Positions 16,727-24,736 of a stretch of DNA of 42,529 nucleotides are shown here, one piece after another. The stretch's first letter is position 1. Every line of letters starts with the position of its first letter. A program made the translations under genes and the position numbers. The notes below the pieces were generated by a model. It searched no databases. It was not told where the DNA came from and saw nothing but the letters and a program-made list of their open reading frames with translations. The stretch comes from SZAS-79 sp038211455 (GTDB lineage: Bacteria > Pseudomonadota > Gammaproteobacteria > Burkholderiales > SG8-39): positions 1 through 42,529 of the forward strand of contig JBBQVP010000017.1 of NCBI GenBank assembly GCA_038211455.1. Reading direction: 5' to 3'.

Positions 16727-18783
16727 GCGCGACCCTGAACGCCAACGTCTCCGCTGAAGCCCCGCCGCCGCGCGCGCATATCGCGCCCGTGCTGCTCGCA
16801 GCGGCACTCGCATTCTGGGGCTGGCAGACGCGGAACGGGTTCGCGTCGGCGGGGTTTGCTCTCGCGATGCTGCTGCCCGCGCTGACGCAGCTGCGCCTGG
16901 ACCTCACCGAACGCGACCAGCATCGCATCGCCGACCTCACGATGATCCTGTATGTCGCCGTTGCGGCCTCGTTCATCGCGACCGACGGCTTGCGCCTTGG
17001 GGTCCACGATTCGCTCGTCTGGCTCCCGGGGGTCGCGCTTCCGCTGATGCTCGCGCAGACCATGGGCGTCGACGGCCGAGTGCCGATGACCGCGCTCTTC
17101 AGGTATCTGCGCAGGCAGAAGGCGCGGGGCGAAAAGGTGCGGGACCCGAAGGTGGATCTGACCGGCCCCTACCTCGCGCTGATCCTGATCGCCTCGGGCA
17201 TGGCGAACCGGGAAGGCTATGGATACTTCATCGGCGTGGTGCTGATCGTGTCGGCGGCACTGATCCGGATAAAGCCCTCGCGGGTGAGTTATGTGCCGTG
17301 GCTCGCGGCGCTCGGCTTTGCAGTGGCGGCCGGCTTCGGCGTCCAGTCCGGGCTGTTCACGCTGCAGACGATCGTGGAAGATTGGATCATCGACTGGCAG
17401 TTCAGCGGTCCGGTCGCCGACCCCTACCGCAGCTCCACACGAATCGGCGAACTGGGCCGGCTTAAGTTCGAGGATGCGATCGTAATGCGCGTGTACGCCG
17501 ACCGCGACGGACGGGACAAACCCGAGCTTCTGCACCAGGCAAGCTACAACCACTATGCCGGCACCACCTGGCTCGCGCGCCAGGGCGGCCTCGAGCAGTT
17601 GCGCGCAAGCGGGGACGGAACCTTGTTTTCGCTCGACCCCGGGGTGCCTCCCGGTGCGCAAAAGCGGTTGCGCCTTTCACAACGCGTGCAGGGCGGTCGC
17701 ACCCTGCTGGCCCTGCCGCTGAATGCGACGGGCGTGACCGATCTCGTCGCCAGCCGCGTGCGCAGCAACAGCTTTGGCGCGGTGCAGGCGGAAATGGAGG
17801 TGCCGTGGACCTTTTACAGCGCGCTCTATCCCCCGGCGCCGCAGGCAGGCTCGACGGCCTATGCGGCAGCAAGCGGCGAAGACCTGGACGTGCCCGAAAA
17901 GGAGCGGCCGGCGCTGGGAGCGCTCGCGCGGCAGCTCGGCCTGGCGGGGCTCCCCCCGGCCACCGCCGCCGCGCGGGTGAAGTCCTACCTTGCCGGTTTC
18001 AAATACACAACGGTGAGGAACCACCCGTTCTCGGATCTGATCCCGGGGTCGGAAACCCCGTTGGCCGAATTCCTCAATACCACCCGGCGCGGTCATTGCG
18101 AATATTTTGCGACCGCGGCGACGCTGCTGCTGCGCACCGCAGGGATACCTGCGCGCTATGCGACTGGATTCGCCATCGGTGACTGGAGCAACTGGGAGGG
18201 GGCGTGGATCGTGCGCGAACGCCATGCGCATGCGTGGACCCGCGCCTTTGTCGAGGGCCAGTGGGTCGATCTCGACACGACGCCCGCGGTCTGGTTTTCC
18301 GAGGAGGAGGCGCTCGCCCCTGCGGCGCAGAGATTCGTCGATTTCCTGCGCTGGGCGGGGTTTCGCTGGAGCACCCGTGACGACAGCGAAACCCGCGTTC
18401 TCGCCTGGGTTGTCGTCGGGCTGGCGGCCTTCATCCTGGTGTGGAAACTCGTTACCGAGGGCGGCCTGGTCCGGCTCGCCGGACGACACAGCGGCACGGC
18501 CGCGGAAAAGCCGGGAGGCGATTCGGAATTTTTCGCCATCGAGGCAGCGCTGGCGAAGAAGGTGCCGCGAGCCAGCGGAGAGGCGCTGCTCGACTGGCTT
18601 CCACGCGCTTCGGCCGGCCTGGATAGCCACGCACGCCGCGAACTCGAGGACCTGGCAGGCCTCCACTATCGATACCGGTTTGACCCGCAGGGACTGGATA
18701 CGCCCGACCGCGCTTCTCTGTCATCCCGCGGCAAGTCGCTACTTCGCGGGCTGCGCGCCGTGCGTGCTGCGCCGCGCGCGTAG
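16723..18783 (+). CDS. TgpA-like membrane transglutaminase/protease
   Basis: 686 residues. The N-terminal third has several membrane helices (DUF3488 region), a periplasmic transglutaminase-like domain follows in the middle, and a further membrane helix (about 555-575, LAWVVVGLAAFILVWKLV) precedes a cytoplasmic C-terminal domain. The catalytic triad is readable: Cys459 in RRGHCEYFA, His503 in ERHAHAW and Asp518 in DLDTTP. Homologues such as Pseudomonas TgpA are inner-membrane proteins with a periplasmic transglutaminase domain. It starts on the ATGA overlap with the DUF58 gene and closes the MoxR/DUF58/TgpA set. The substrate is unknown. Confidence 0.92.
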   Translation: MSATLNANVSAEAPPPRAHIAPVLLAAALAFWGWQTRNGFASAGFALAMLLPALTQLRLDLTERDQHRIADLTMILYVAVAASFIATDGLRLGVHDSLVWLPGVALPLMLAQTMGVDGRVPMTALFRYLRRQKARGEKVRDPKVDLTGPYLALILIASGMANREGYGYFIGVVLIVSAALIRIKPSRVSYVPWLAALGFAVAAGFGVQSGLFTLQTIVEDWIIDWQFSGPVADPYRSSTRIGELGRLKFEDAIVMRVYADRDGRDKPELLHQASYNHYAGTTWLARQGGLEQLRASGDGTLFSLDPGVPPGAQKRLRLSQRVQGGRTLLALPLNATGVTDLVASRVRSNSFGAVQAEMEVPWTFYSALYPPAPQAGSTAYAAASGEDLDVPEKERPALGALARQLGLAGLPPATAAARVKSYLAGFKYTTVRNHPFSDLIPGSETPLAEFLNTTRRGHCEYFATAATLLLRTAGIPARYATGFAIGDWSNWEGAWIVRERHAHAWTRAFVEGQWVDLDTTPAVWFSEEEALAPAAQRFVDFLRWAGFRWSTRDDSETRVLAWVVVGLAAFILVWKLVTEGGLVRLAGRHSGTAAEKPGGDSEFFAIEAALAKKVPRASGEALLDWLPRASAGLDSHARRELEDLAGLHYRYRFDPQGLDTPDRASLSSRGKSLLRGLRAVRAAPRA

Positions 18784-18827
18784 AATGCGCGCACCTTCCC
18801 GGTAGGAAACACATAAGGAAACACACC

Positions 18828-19379
18828 ATGTCCGGTGGCGCCCATGTCGACCCGTCCAACAAGAAGATCGCACTGCAGATCGCGATCCTCGCTGTCGTGC
18901 TTGCGTTTTCCGAGATGCTGGGCAAAGGCGCGCAAACGGAGGCACTGAGCGCGAACATCAAGGCATCCAACCTGTGGGCGTTCTATCAGGCCAAGACCCT
19001 GCGCCAGACCACCATCCGTACTGCGGCCGACAATCTTGCTGCGCAATCGGGCGACAAGCCATCCGAGGCAGCCGCCAAGCAGATCGAAAAATGGAGGAAA
19101 ACCGCGGAGCGCTACCAGTCCGAGCCGGAGACCAACGAGGGGCGCGACCAGCTCACGCAGCGCGCGAAGCAGGCGGAAAAGGACCGCGATCGCGCGCTGG
19201 CGTCCTATCACCACTACGAGGTCGCGTCGGCTTCCGTGCAGATCGCAATCGTGCTGGCGTCTGCCGAAGTGATCACCAGCGTGATTGCGCTCGGCTGGGC
19301 CTCCGCAGGTCTGGGTGTCGCCGCAGTCGTGTTCTGCCTGATCGGCTTTTTCTGGCCGAACGCGGTTCACCTGTTCTAG
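18828..19379 (+). CDS. DUF4337-type membrane protein
   Basis: 183 residues. A hydrophobic helix near the N-terminus (about 14-30) is followed by a charged, Gln/Lys/Glu-rich helical stretch (about 50-130, KQIEKWRKTAERYQSEPET) and two membrane helices at the C-terminus (about 135-180) ending WPNAVHLF. The layout and the conserved start (DPSNKKIALQIAILAVVLAFSEMLGK) match DUF4337. Function unknown. The start follows AAGGAAA with about eight bases between. It is 44 bp downstream of the transglutaminase gene and may be the last gene of that transcript. Its TAG stop and the TAG of the convergent E1 gene both fall in a small palindrome (19376-19390). Confidence 0.85.
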   Translation: MSGGAHVDPSNKKIALQIAILAVVLAFSEMLGKGAQTEALSANIKASNLWAFYQAKTLRQTTIRTAADNLAAQSGDKPSEAAAKQIEKWRKTAERYQSEPETNEGRDQLTQRAKQAEKDRDRALASYHHYEVASASVQIAIVLASAEVITSVIALGWASAGLGVAAVVFCLIGFFWPNAVHLF

Positions 19380-19386
19380 GCGGGGC

Positions 19387-22065
19387 CTAGCGCTGCCAGG
19401 ACGCCGGGCGCTCGGCATCGATGCCGTAGCGCGCGATCGCCTGCGCAACTTTCTCCCGCCATTTCGGATCCGCGTCGGCAAGCGCAGACAACGCAGCGCC
19501 AACGATATGCCCGCTGCTGACTTCGAAGAAATCGCGCAGCGCCGAGCGCGTGTCGCTGCGCCCGAAGCCATCGGTGCCGAGCGTGACGTATTTGCGCGGC
19601 ATCTGCGCGCGGATGAGCTCCGGCACTGCACGCACGTAGTCGCACGCCGCAATCGCAGGACCCCGCGCACCCTCCAGGCATTGCTCGACCCAACTCTTCC
19701 TGGCAGGCTCGAGCGGATGCAGGCGATTCCATCGCTCAACCTCGATCCCTTCGCGCGCGAGCTCGGAAAAGCTGGTCACGCTCCAGACATCTGCAGCGAC
19801 ACCCCAATCCGCTTTGAGCAACTCGCCCGCCGCAATCACTTCGCGCAGGATCGTGCCTGAACCGAACAGCTGCACCTGGGCCGCGTCATTCGCTTGCAGC
19901 CGGTACATTCCGCGCAGGATGCCTTCCTGCGCGCCTTGCGGAATCGCCGGATGCACGTAGTTCTCGTTCATGACGGTGAGGTAATAGAACACGTCCTCGC
20001 CGGCTTCCAGCATGCGGCGCGCACCGTCCTGCACGATCACCGCAAGCTCGTAGCCAAAGCACGGATCCCAGGCACGCAAATTGGGTATCGTCGACGCGAT
20101 CAGGTGGCTGGTACCGTCTTCGTGCTGCAGCCCCTCCCCCGAGAGGGTGGTGCGACCGGCGGTGGCGCCGACAAGGAAACCGCGCGAGCGCTGGTCGGCG
20201 GCCGCCCAGACCAGGTCGCCGACCCGCTGAAAACCGAACATCGAGTAGTAGATGTAGAACGGCAGCATGGCAATGCCGTGGGCGCTATAGCTCGTGGCCG
20301 CGGCGACCCATGAGGACAGCGCGCCCGCCTCGGTGATGCCTTCCTCGAGGATCTGCCCGTCCTTGGCTTCCTTGTAATAGAGGAGTTCGTCCTTGTCCTC
20401 GGGCTCATAGAGTTGTCCGACTGCCGAGTAGATGCCGACCTGGCGGAACAGGCTTTGCATCCCGAACGTGCGCGCCTCGTCCGCCACGATCGGCACGACG
20501 CGCTTCCCGATCTTCGGGTCCTTCAGCAACTGGGAGAGCATCTGCACGAAGATCATCGTGCTCGACTGCTCCCGGTCGCGAGTTCCTTCCAGGAGCCGCT
20601 GGAAACTGGCCAGCGCCGGCACCGGCAGCGCCTCGCACGCGTCGCTGCGCGCAGGGAGATAGCCGCCCAGCTTCTGGCGCTGCGCGTGCAGGTACCTGAT
20701 CTCCGCACTGTCCTTGCCCGGCGTGAAGAAGCGCACCGCCTCGACCTCGGCGTCCGACAGCGGCAGGGAAAACCGGTCGCGAAAGGCGCGCAACGCCTCG
20801 GCGTCGAGTTTTTTCTGCTGGTGCGTGCCCATTTTTCCCTGCCCCGCATGACCCATTCCGTAGCCCTTCTTGGTCTGCGCGAGGATCACGGTAGGCTGGC
20901 CCTTGTGGTTCATGGCCGCCGCGTAGGCGGCGTGGATCTTCACCGCGTCGTGGCCGCCGCGCCGCAGCTGGTCGATGTCCGCATCGGTCATGTGCGCAAC
21001 GAGCGCCTGGAGCTCCGGGTACTTGTTGAAGAAGTGCTCGCGGTTCGAGCGGCCGTCGGTGGCAGCATAGGTCTGGAATTCGCCGTCGACCGTCTCGTGG
21101 AGCCGCTTGAGCAGGACGCCTTCCTCGTCGCGCGCAAACAGCGCGTCCCAGTCGCCGCCCCAAAGCAGCTTGACGACGTTCCATCCGGCACCCGCAAACA
21201 GGCCCTCGAGTTCCTGGACGATGGAACCGTTGCCGCGCACCGGCCCGTCGAGGCGCTGGAGGTTGCAGTTGACCACGAAGATCAGGTTGTCGAGGCCCTC
21301 GCGCGCCGCGATCGAAAGCCCGGCGAGCGACTCGGGCTCGTCCATTTCCCCGTCCCCGACGAAAGACCAGACCTTGCGCCCCGCAGTGTCGAGCAGGCCG
21401 CGGTCGGCGAGGTACCGCATGAAGCGCGCCTGGTAAACCGCGCTGATCGGCCCCAGCCCCATCGAGCCGGTGGGAAACTGCCAGAAATCGGGCATCAGCC
21501 AGGGATGGGGATAGGAGGACAACCCCCGGCCACCCGTCTCGCGGCGATAGCTGTCGAGCTGGGCTTCTGCGATGCGCCCCTCGAGGAACGCACGGGCGTA
21601 CACCCCGGGCGCCGAATGCGGCTGGAAATACACCAGGTCGCCGGACTGCCCGGCGCGGAAGAAATGGTTGAAGCCCACCTCGAACAGGTCGGCCGCCGAC
21701 GCGTAGCTTGCGATATGCCCGCCGAGCTCGGGATGCGCGCGATTGGCGCGCACGACCATCGCCATCGCATTCCAGCGCACAAGCGACCCGAGCCGCGCTT
21801 CGATTTCGAGGTCGCCGGGAAACTGCGGCTGAGCTTCGAGCTGCACGCTGTTTCGGTACGACGTGTTCATCACCGGTGGCATGGGCACGCGCCGCGCCCG
21901 GGCATGTTCAAACAGCTTGCGCAGCAGGAAGGTCGCGCGCTCGCGCCCTTCGACGGCCACGAGCGCGTCGAACGCGTCGAGCCACTCGCGCGTTTCCGCC
22001 GGGTCGGCGTCCGGCGGGTTCACGCGCCAGAACGCGGAAGTGACAATATCGGAAAGGTCAGCCAT
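19387..22065 (-). CDS. aceE: Homodimeric pyruvate dehydrogenase E1-type enzyme (AceE/MdeB family)
   Basis: 892 residues, full length for the single-chain E1 family. These E1 enzymes use thiamine diphosphate to decarboxylate a 2-oxo acid and acylate the lipoyl group of an E2. The cofactor motif GDGEMDEPES...NLIFVVNCN begins at 237. Conserved AceE signatures include RWNAMAMVVRAN, FNHFFRAGQSGDLVYFQPHSAPGVYARAFLEGR (about 150-180) and the C-terminal VTLGTDGFGRSDTR. No aceF (E2) or lpd (E3) gene lies beside it. Instead an Lrp-type regulator is divergent, as in the mdeB/mdeR arrangement of Pseudomonas, where the E1 homologue acts on 2-oxobutyrate. Whether this is the housekeeping AceE or such a paralogue cannot be settled here. 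No clear ribosome-binding site precedes the ATG. Confidence 0.93.
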   Translation of the reverse strand: MADLSDIVTSAFWRVNPPDADPAETREWLDAFDALVAVEGRERATFLLRKLFEHARARRVPMPPVMNTSYRNSVQLEAQPQFPGDLEIEARLGSLVRWNAMAMVVRANRAHPELGGHIASYASAADLFEVGFNHFFRAGQSGDLVYFQPHSAPGVYARAFLEGRIAEAQLDSYRRETGGRGLSSYPHPWLMPDFWQFPTGSMGLGPISAVYQARFMRYLADRGLLDTAGRKVWSFVGDGEMDEPESLAGLSIAAREGLDNLIFVVNCNLQRLDGPVRGNGSIVQELEGLFAGAGWNVVKLLWGGDWDALFARDEEGVLLKRLHETVDGEFQTYAATDGRSNREHFFNKYPELQALVAHMTDADIDQLRRGGHDAVKIHAAYAAAMNHKGQPTVILAQTKKGYGMGHAGQGKMGTHQQKKLDAEALRAFRDRFSLPLSDAEVEAVRFFTPGKDSAEIRYLHAQRQKLGGYLPARSDACEALPVPALASFQRLLEGTRDREQSSTMIFVQMLSQLLKDPKIGKRVVPIVADEARTFGMQSLFRQVGIYSAVGQLYEPEDKDELLYYKEAKDGQILEEGITEAGALSSWVAAATSYSAHGIAMLPFYIYYSMFGFQRVGDLVWAAADQRSRGFLVGATAGRTTLSGEGLQHEDGTSHLIASTIPNLRAWDPCFGYELAVIVQDGARRMLEAGEDVFYYLTVMNENYVHPAIPQGAQEGILRGMYRLQANDAAQVQLFGSGTILREVIAAGELLKADWGVAADVWSVTSFSELAREGIEVERWNRLHPLEPARKSWVEQCLEGARGPAIAACDYVRAVPELIRAQMPRKYVTLGTDGFGRSDTRSALRDFFEVSSGHIVGAALSALADADPKWREKVAQAIARYGIDAERPASWQR

Positions 22066-22112
22066 GGCTGGCAGTCTATCCGCTGGTCGGCCGCAGGTGC
22101 TGCTGTTGTTGC

Positions 22113-22171
22113 TTGTCCGTATGCATGATAAAGGCATAATATGCTTCATATGCATATGTATAAAGTACAAA
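22113..22171. promoter_or_regulatory. Divergent E1/Lrp promoter region with palindromes
   Basis: AT-rich island in GC-rich DNA. It holds a perfect 12-bp palindrome CATATGCATATG (22147-22158) and a near-palindrome GCATAATATGC (22134-22144). Possible plus-strand promoter: TTGTCC (22113-22118), 16 bp, CATAAT (22135-22140). Possible minus-strand promoter for the E1 gene: TTTATA (22159-22164), 17 bp, TATTAT (22136-22141), straddling the palindrome. Lrp-type regulators usually bind such sites between divergent genes. Confidence 0.5.
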
Positions 22172-22705
22172 ATGCCGAAATCTGACTTGGATGCAACCGA
22201 CTGGAAGATCCTGGCTCGCCTGCAGGAGGAGGCCCGGCTCAGCAATGTCGACCTCGCCGCCGCGGTCCATCTCTCACCTTCGCCATGCCTCAACCGCGTG
22301 CGCGCCCTGGAGGCGGGCGGGATCATCCGGCGCTACGTCACGCTGCTGGATCCGCTCGCGCTGGGCCTGACGGTGAGCGTGTTCATCCAGGTGACACTCG
22401 AACGCCAGGTGGAATCGGCGCTGGAGATCTTCGAGCGCGCGATCAGGGCGCGCCCCGAAGTGATGGAGTGCTATCTGATGACCGGCGACGCCGACTACCT
22501 GATCCGCGTCGTGGTTCCTGACGTGCAGGCACTCGAGCGCTTCATCCTTGATTTCCTCACGCGCATTCCCGGCGTCGGCAACATCCGCTCGAGCTTCGCG
22601 CTCAAGCAGGTGAAATACCAGACCGCGCTTCCGCTGCCGCAATCGAAGGACGCGCGCCGCGGGAAACGCTCTCGCAAGGCCGCCCCGCGCGGCGCGGGAA
22701 AATGA
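22172..22705 (+). CDS. Lrp/AsnC-family transcriptional regulator
   Basis: 177 residues. The N-terminal helix-turn-helix (about 8-55: LDATDWKILARLQEEARLSN, then AAAVHLSPSPCLNRVRALEAGGIIRRY) is followed by the ligand-binding RAM domain (about 65-145, with EVMECYLMTGDADYLIRVVVPD). A basic tail (KDARRGKRSRKAAPRGAGK) extends beyond the usual end of the family. It is divergent from the E1 gene with about 106 bp between starts, so it probably controls that gene in response to an amino acid or 2-oxo acid. No Shine-Dalgarno sequence precedes ATG 22172. A TATAAA hexamer ends eight bases upstream, so a leaderless transcript is possible. An earlier in-frame ATG exists but would add an unlikely Cys/Ile-rich leader. 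Confidence 0.92.
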   Translation: MPKSDLDATDWKILARLQEEARLSNVDLAAAVHLSPSPCLNRVRALEAGGIIRRYVTLLDPLALGLTVSVFIQVTLERQVESALEIFERAIRARPEVMECYLMTGDADYLIRVVVPDVQALERFILDFLTRIPGVGNIRSSFALKQVKYQTALPLPQSKDARRGKRSRKAAPRGAGK

Positions 22706-22744
22706 GGCGAGCGCAGGCGGTGCGCGCCGGATCGCGCCGCATGT

Positions 22745-22912
22745 TATGATGCGTTTAGCAAGATCCTCAAGCAGTGAATTCGCAGTCCCCTCATCGTGCG
22801 CGCTCTCATCGTGGAGCGCCCGGCATAGTTGGCCTCAAGTTCCCTTTCTTGGTTTTCTCGCACCGGCGCCGTGGCCCGGATTTGCCGCGGCTCAATAGAA
22901 AGGAAACACAAG
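22745..22912 (+). promoter_or_regulatory. Long leader region of the cold-shock gene
   Basis: About 160 bp between a TATGAT -10-like hexamer (22745-22750; no good -35) and the csp start. Long structured leaders are usual for CspA-type mRNAs and confer thermal control. A 9-bp direct repeat CTCATCGTG occurs at 22790-22798 and 22805-22813. No exact cold box was recognised, so a regulatory role is inferred only from position. Confidence 0.4.
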
Positions 22913-23116
22913 ATGGCAATCGGAACAGTGAAGTGGTTCAATGACAGCAAGGGCTTCGGATTCATTACACCCGAGGCGGGTGGCGAGGACCTGTTCGCGC
23001 ACCACAGCGCGATCCAGATGGACGGTTACAAGTCGCTGAAAGAAGGCCAGCGCGTCCAGTACGAAGAGCGCACCGGCCCCAAGGGCAAGCAGGCGGCGGA
23101 CATCAAGGCCGTCTAA
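22913..23116 (+). CDS. Cold-shock-domain protein (CspA family)
   Basis: 67-residue single cold-shock domain. MAIGTVKWFNDSKGFGFITPE carries RNP1 (KGFGFI), and DLFAHHSAIQMDGYKSLKEGQ carries RNP2, followed by the usual VQYEERTGPKGKQAADIKAV end. It binds single-stranded RNA or DNA and acts as an RNA chaperone. AAAGGA lies nine bases before the ATG. The RNP2 segment has FAHHSAI where FVHFSAI is common; His at that aromatic position is a mild variation. A strong terminator follows 17 bp after the stop. Several csp paralogues are usual, so cold inducibility is not certain. Confidence 0.96.
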   Translation: MAIGTVKWFNDSKGFGFITPEAGGEDLFAHHSAIQMDGYKSLKEGQRVQYEERTGPKGKQAADIKAV

Positions 23117-23132
23117 GCTTCGCCTCGACAGG

Positions 23133-23161
23133 AAAAGGCCCGGTCTTCCGGGCTTTTTTTT
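23133..23161 (+). terminator. Rho-independent terminator after csp
   Basis: GCCCGG (23138-23143), loop TCTT, CCGGGC (23148-23153), followed by eight T. The preceding AAAA means it could also serve the convergent Usp-like gene on the minus strand. Confidence 0.9.
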
Positions 23162-23181
23162 GCGCGGCGAAGACCGCCGGG

Positions 23182-23676
23182 CTATTCCGCCGCAATCAAC
23201 AGCGTGACGCCCACCCCGACGCACGCCGGCACGGCGTAGCGCTCAAACGCACCCGACCGTTCCCCGCCGATCACCAGCACCGGAATATCAGCGCGGTCAA
23301 GGATGCGCGGAACCTGAGAGAACAGCGCCTGCCACCATCCCGCACGACGGGTAACCCCCAGCACGATCTGGTGCGCACGCGAACGCCGCGCAATGTCCGC
23401 GATGCTGTCGGCCAAGCGTCCTGTGCCTGCAATGGATTCAAACCGCACGCCCGAAGCCCGCAGCAGCCGGCGCGCTTCGCTGAATGCCGCCTCGGAGCGC
23501 TCGGCGCGCAGAGCGGCGCAGGCGCTTCGCGTGACAAAACGCGCCGCATGGGAATTCAACCTCGGCTGGACATTGACGAGCAGCACTTCGTCGTCGGTCT
23601 TGCGCGCCGCTTGCGCCGCGTAGCGCACGGCGACGAGCGAAGAAGCCGATCCGCTGACAGGCACCAGAAATTTCAT
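23182..23676 (-). CDS. Universal-stress-protein (UspA) family protein
   Basis: 164 residues with the alpha/beta Usp fold: MKFLVPVSGSASSLVAVRYAAQAA at the start, RRLLRASGVRFESIAGTG in the middle, and HQIVLGVTRRAGWWQ...ADIPVLVIGG at the C-terminal side. The classic ATP-binding pattern G-2x-G-9x-G-(S/T) is not intact in this stretch, so it may be a non-ATP-binding member. ATG 23676 has GGAGG six bases upstream. It follows terC on the same strand, with 13 bp between the terC stop and this start, so the two are probably co-transcribed. Confidence 0.85.
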   Translation of the reverse strand: MKFLVPVSGSASSLVAVRYAAQAARKTDDEVLLVNVQPRLNSHAARFVTRSACAALRAERSEAAFSEARRLLRASGVRFESIAGTGRLADSIADIARRSRAHQIVLGVTRRAGWWQALFSQVPRILDRADIPVLVIGGERSGAFERYAVPACVGVGVTLLIAAE

Positions 23677-23689
23677 CCATGACCTCCGC

Positions 23690-24376
23690 TTACGAGTGTT
23701 GTGGCGCCGGAGCGCGGCGACGGTTATGTAGCCACGCAAACCCCAGCGTGCCGGCAATCGCCACGACGTAGACCGGCCATTCGATGATCCGCGCCTCTTC
23801 GAACCAGGCCTTTACGAAGGGCTCCCCGCAGACCATCTTGGCTGCGGTCCATGCAAGCACCGCGCCGCCCACATAGACGATCGAAGGAAAGCGCTCGACC
23901 CACTTGAGGATCATGGTCGAACCCCAAATGACGATCGGGATTGAGATCAGCAGGCCCGTCACGACCAGCAGCGCGCTGCCATTCGCGGCGCCGGCCACGG
24001 CGAGAACGTTGTCCAGGCCCATGACAGCGTCAGCGATAACGATGGTCTGCATCGCGCCCCAGAACGAGGCTGCAGGGGCGAAGTCATGTCCATCGTTGTC
24101 CTGCTGGGTCAGCAGGCGGTGCGCGATCCACAGGAGCATGAGCCCGCCGGCGAGCATCAGGCCGGGAACTTTCAGCAGCCAAACCACCCCAAGCGTGAGC
24201 CCGCTGCGCACAATGATCGCACCCAGCGTTCCCCAGACGATGGCGCGATTCTTCAGGTGCGGCGGCAGGTTGCGCGCGGCGAGTGCGATCACGATGGCGT
24301 TGTCTCCGGCCAACACCAGGTCGATGACGACGATGGCGGCAAGCGCGGACAGGAATTCGGGAGTAAGCAGGTCCAT
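23690..24376 (-). CDS. TerC-family integral membrane protein (Mn2+ exporter-like)
   Basis: 228 residues with about seven membrane helices. The family signatures are present: FLSALAAIVVIDLVLAGDNAIVIALAARNLP (about 10-40) and IVIADAVMGLDNVLAVAGAANG (about 115-136), each with the acidic Asp-Asn pair thought to handle metal. TerC/Alx/YkoY proteins are linked to manganese export and to metalation of secreted proteins, and are often controlled by the yybP-ykoY riboswitch. Here that riboswitch is on the opposite strand. The start is placed at MDLLTPEF, with GGAG six bases upstream; an ATG four codons earlier is less well supported. The Usp-like gene follows 13 bp downstream. Confidence 0.9.
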   Translation of the reverse strand: MDLLTPEFLSALAAIVVIDLVLAGDNAIVIALAARNLPPHLKNRAIVWGTLGAIIVRSGLTLGVVWLLKVPGLMLAGGLMLLWIAHRLLTQQDNDGHDFAPAASFWGAMQTIVIADAVMGLDNVLAVAGAANGSALLVVTGLLISIPIVIWGSTMILKWVERFPSIVYVGGAVLAWTAAKMVCGEPFVKAWFEEARIIEWPVYVVAIAGTLGFAWLHNRRRAPAPQHS

Positions 24377-24402
24377 CAGGAGCTCCACTGGTGCATGGGA
24401 CG

Positions 24403-24483
24403 ATTATGCAAACCCGGGCGGGTGCGCAAAATGAAAGTTCGCAATCCCGGCATGCGCGGGGGGCTGGTATTGCAAATCGCAAT
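24403..24483. promoter_or_regulatory. terC promoter and LysR-type box in the divergent region
   Basis: On the minus strand, CATAAT (24403-24408) lies 17 bp from TTTTGC (24426-24431), a plausible but weak terC promoter. Further upstream is the dyad ATTGC-AAATC-GCAAT (24469-24483), which satisfies the LysR-type T-N11-A rule. Extra GCAAT half-sites occur at 24441-24445 and 24511-24515. The dyad centre is about 69 bp upstream of the predicted riboswitch transcript start, a usual position for a LysR-family recognition site. Confidence 0.5.
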
Positions 24484-24508
24484 CCTCACCCAGGCCATCG
24501 GATGGAAG

Positions 24509-24537
24509 TTGCAATCGGATTTCCCTGCTGCTAATCT
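24509..24537 (+). promoter_or_regulatory. Sigma-70-type promoter of the riboswitch transcript
   Basis: TTGCAA (24509-24514), a 17-bp spacer, then TAATCT (24532-24537). Transcription would start near 24544, a few bases before the conserved aptamer 5' strand, which supports the assignment. Confidence 0.65.
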
Positions 24538-24546
24538 ATTGCCATC

Positions 24547-24648
24547 CCAAAGGGGAGTAGCTTTTCGCAGGACGGCCGTCATCACGGGAGGTTTACCGCC
24601 CCGGTCGCCCTGGCAGCGTGAAACGACGTTGCAAGCGAGACCTTTGCC
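24547..24648 (+). promoter_or_regulatory. Manganese-sensing yybP-ykoY riboswitch aptamer
   Basis: The signature 5' strand AAAGGGGAGTAGC (24549-24561) and 3' strand GCAAGCGAGACCTTT (24631-24645) are both present. P1 pairs AAAGG with CCTTT. Between them lie the usual helices (GGCCGTCATCACGGG ... GCCCTGGC). This layout matches RF00080 members, which bind Mn2+ between loops L1 and L3. The P1 3' strand is shared with the terminator stem that follows, so metal binding should prevent termination (an ON switch). On the plus strand the next gene is the short LysR-type protein, not terC, which lies divergently on the minus strand. Confidence 0.88.
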
Positions 24649-24668
24649 AGTCAGGCAAAGGTCTTTTT
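24638..24668 (+). terminator. Riboswitch expression-platform terminator
   Basis: Stem AGACCTTTGCC (24638-24648) and GGCAAAGGTCT (24654-24664), loop AGTCA, then TTTTT. It competes with aptamer helix P1 for CCTTT. Confidence 0.92.
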
Positions 24669-24736
24669 GTTTGCGCGAGACCCTGCCTGTGTGAACAGAT
24701 CAGTCGCGCATTCGCCTGCAACAGGAGTTTCCCCAC

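Noticed and set aside
20413..22128. Plus-strand open frame of 571 codons across the E1 gene
   Set aside because: Antisense to a certain AceE-type gene with intact motifs; the translation has no recognisable domain.
24377..24736. Riboswitch controlling terC
   Set aside because: The conserved GGGGAGTAGC and GCGAGACC strands and the T-run all read on the plus strand, away from terC, so it cannot be the terC leader.
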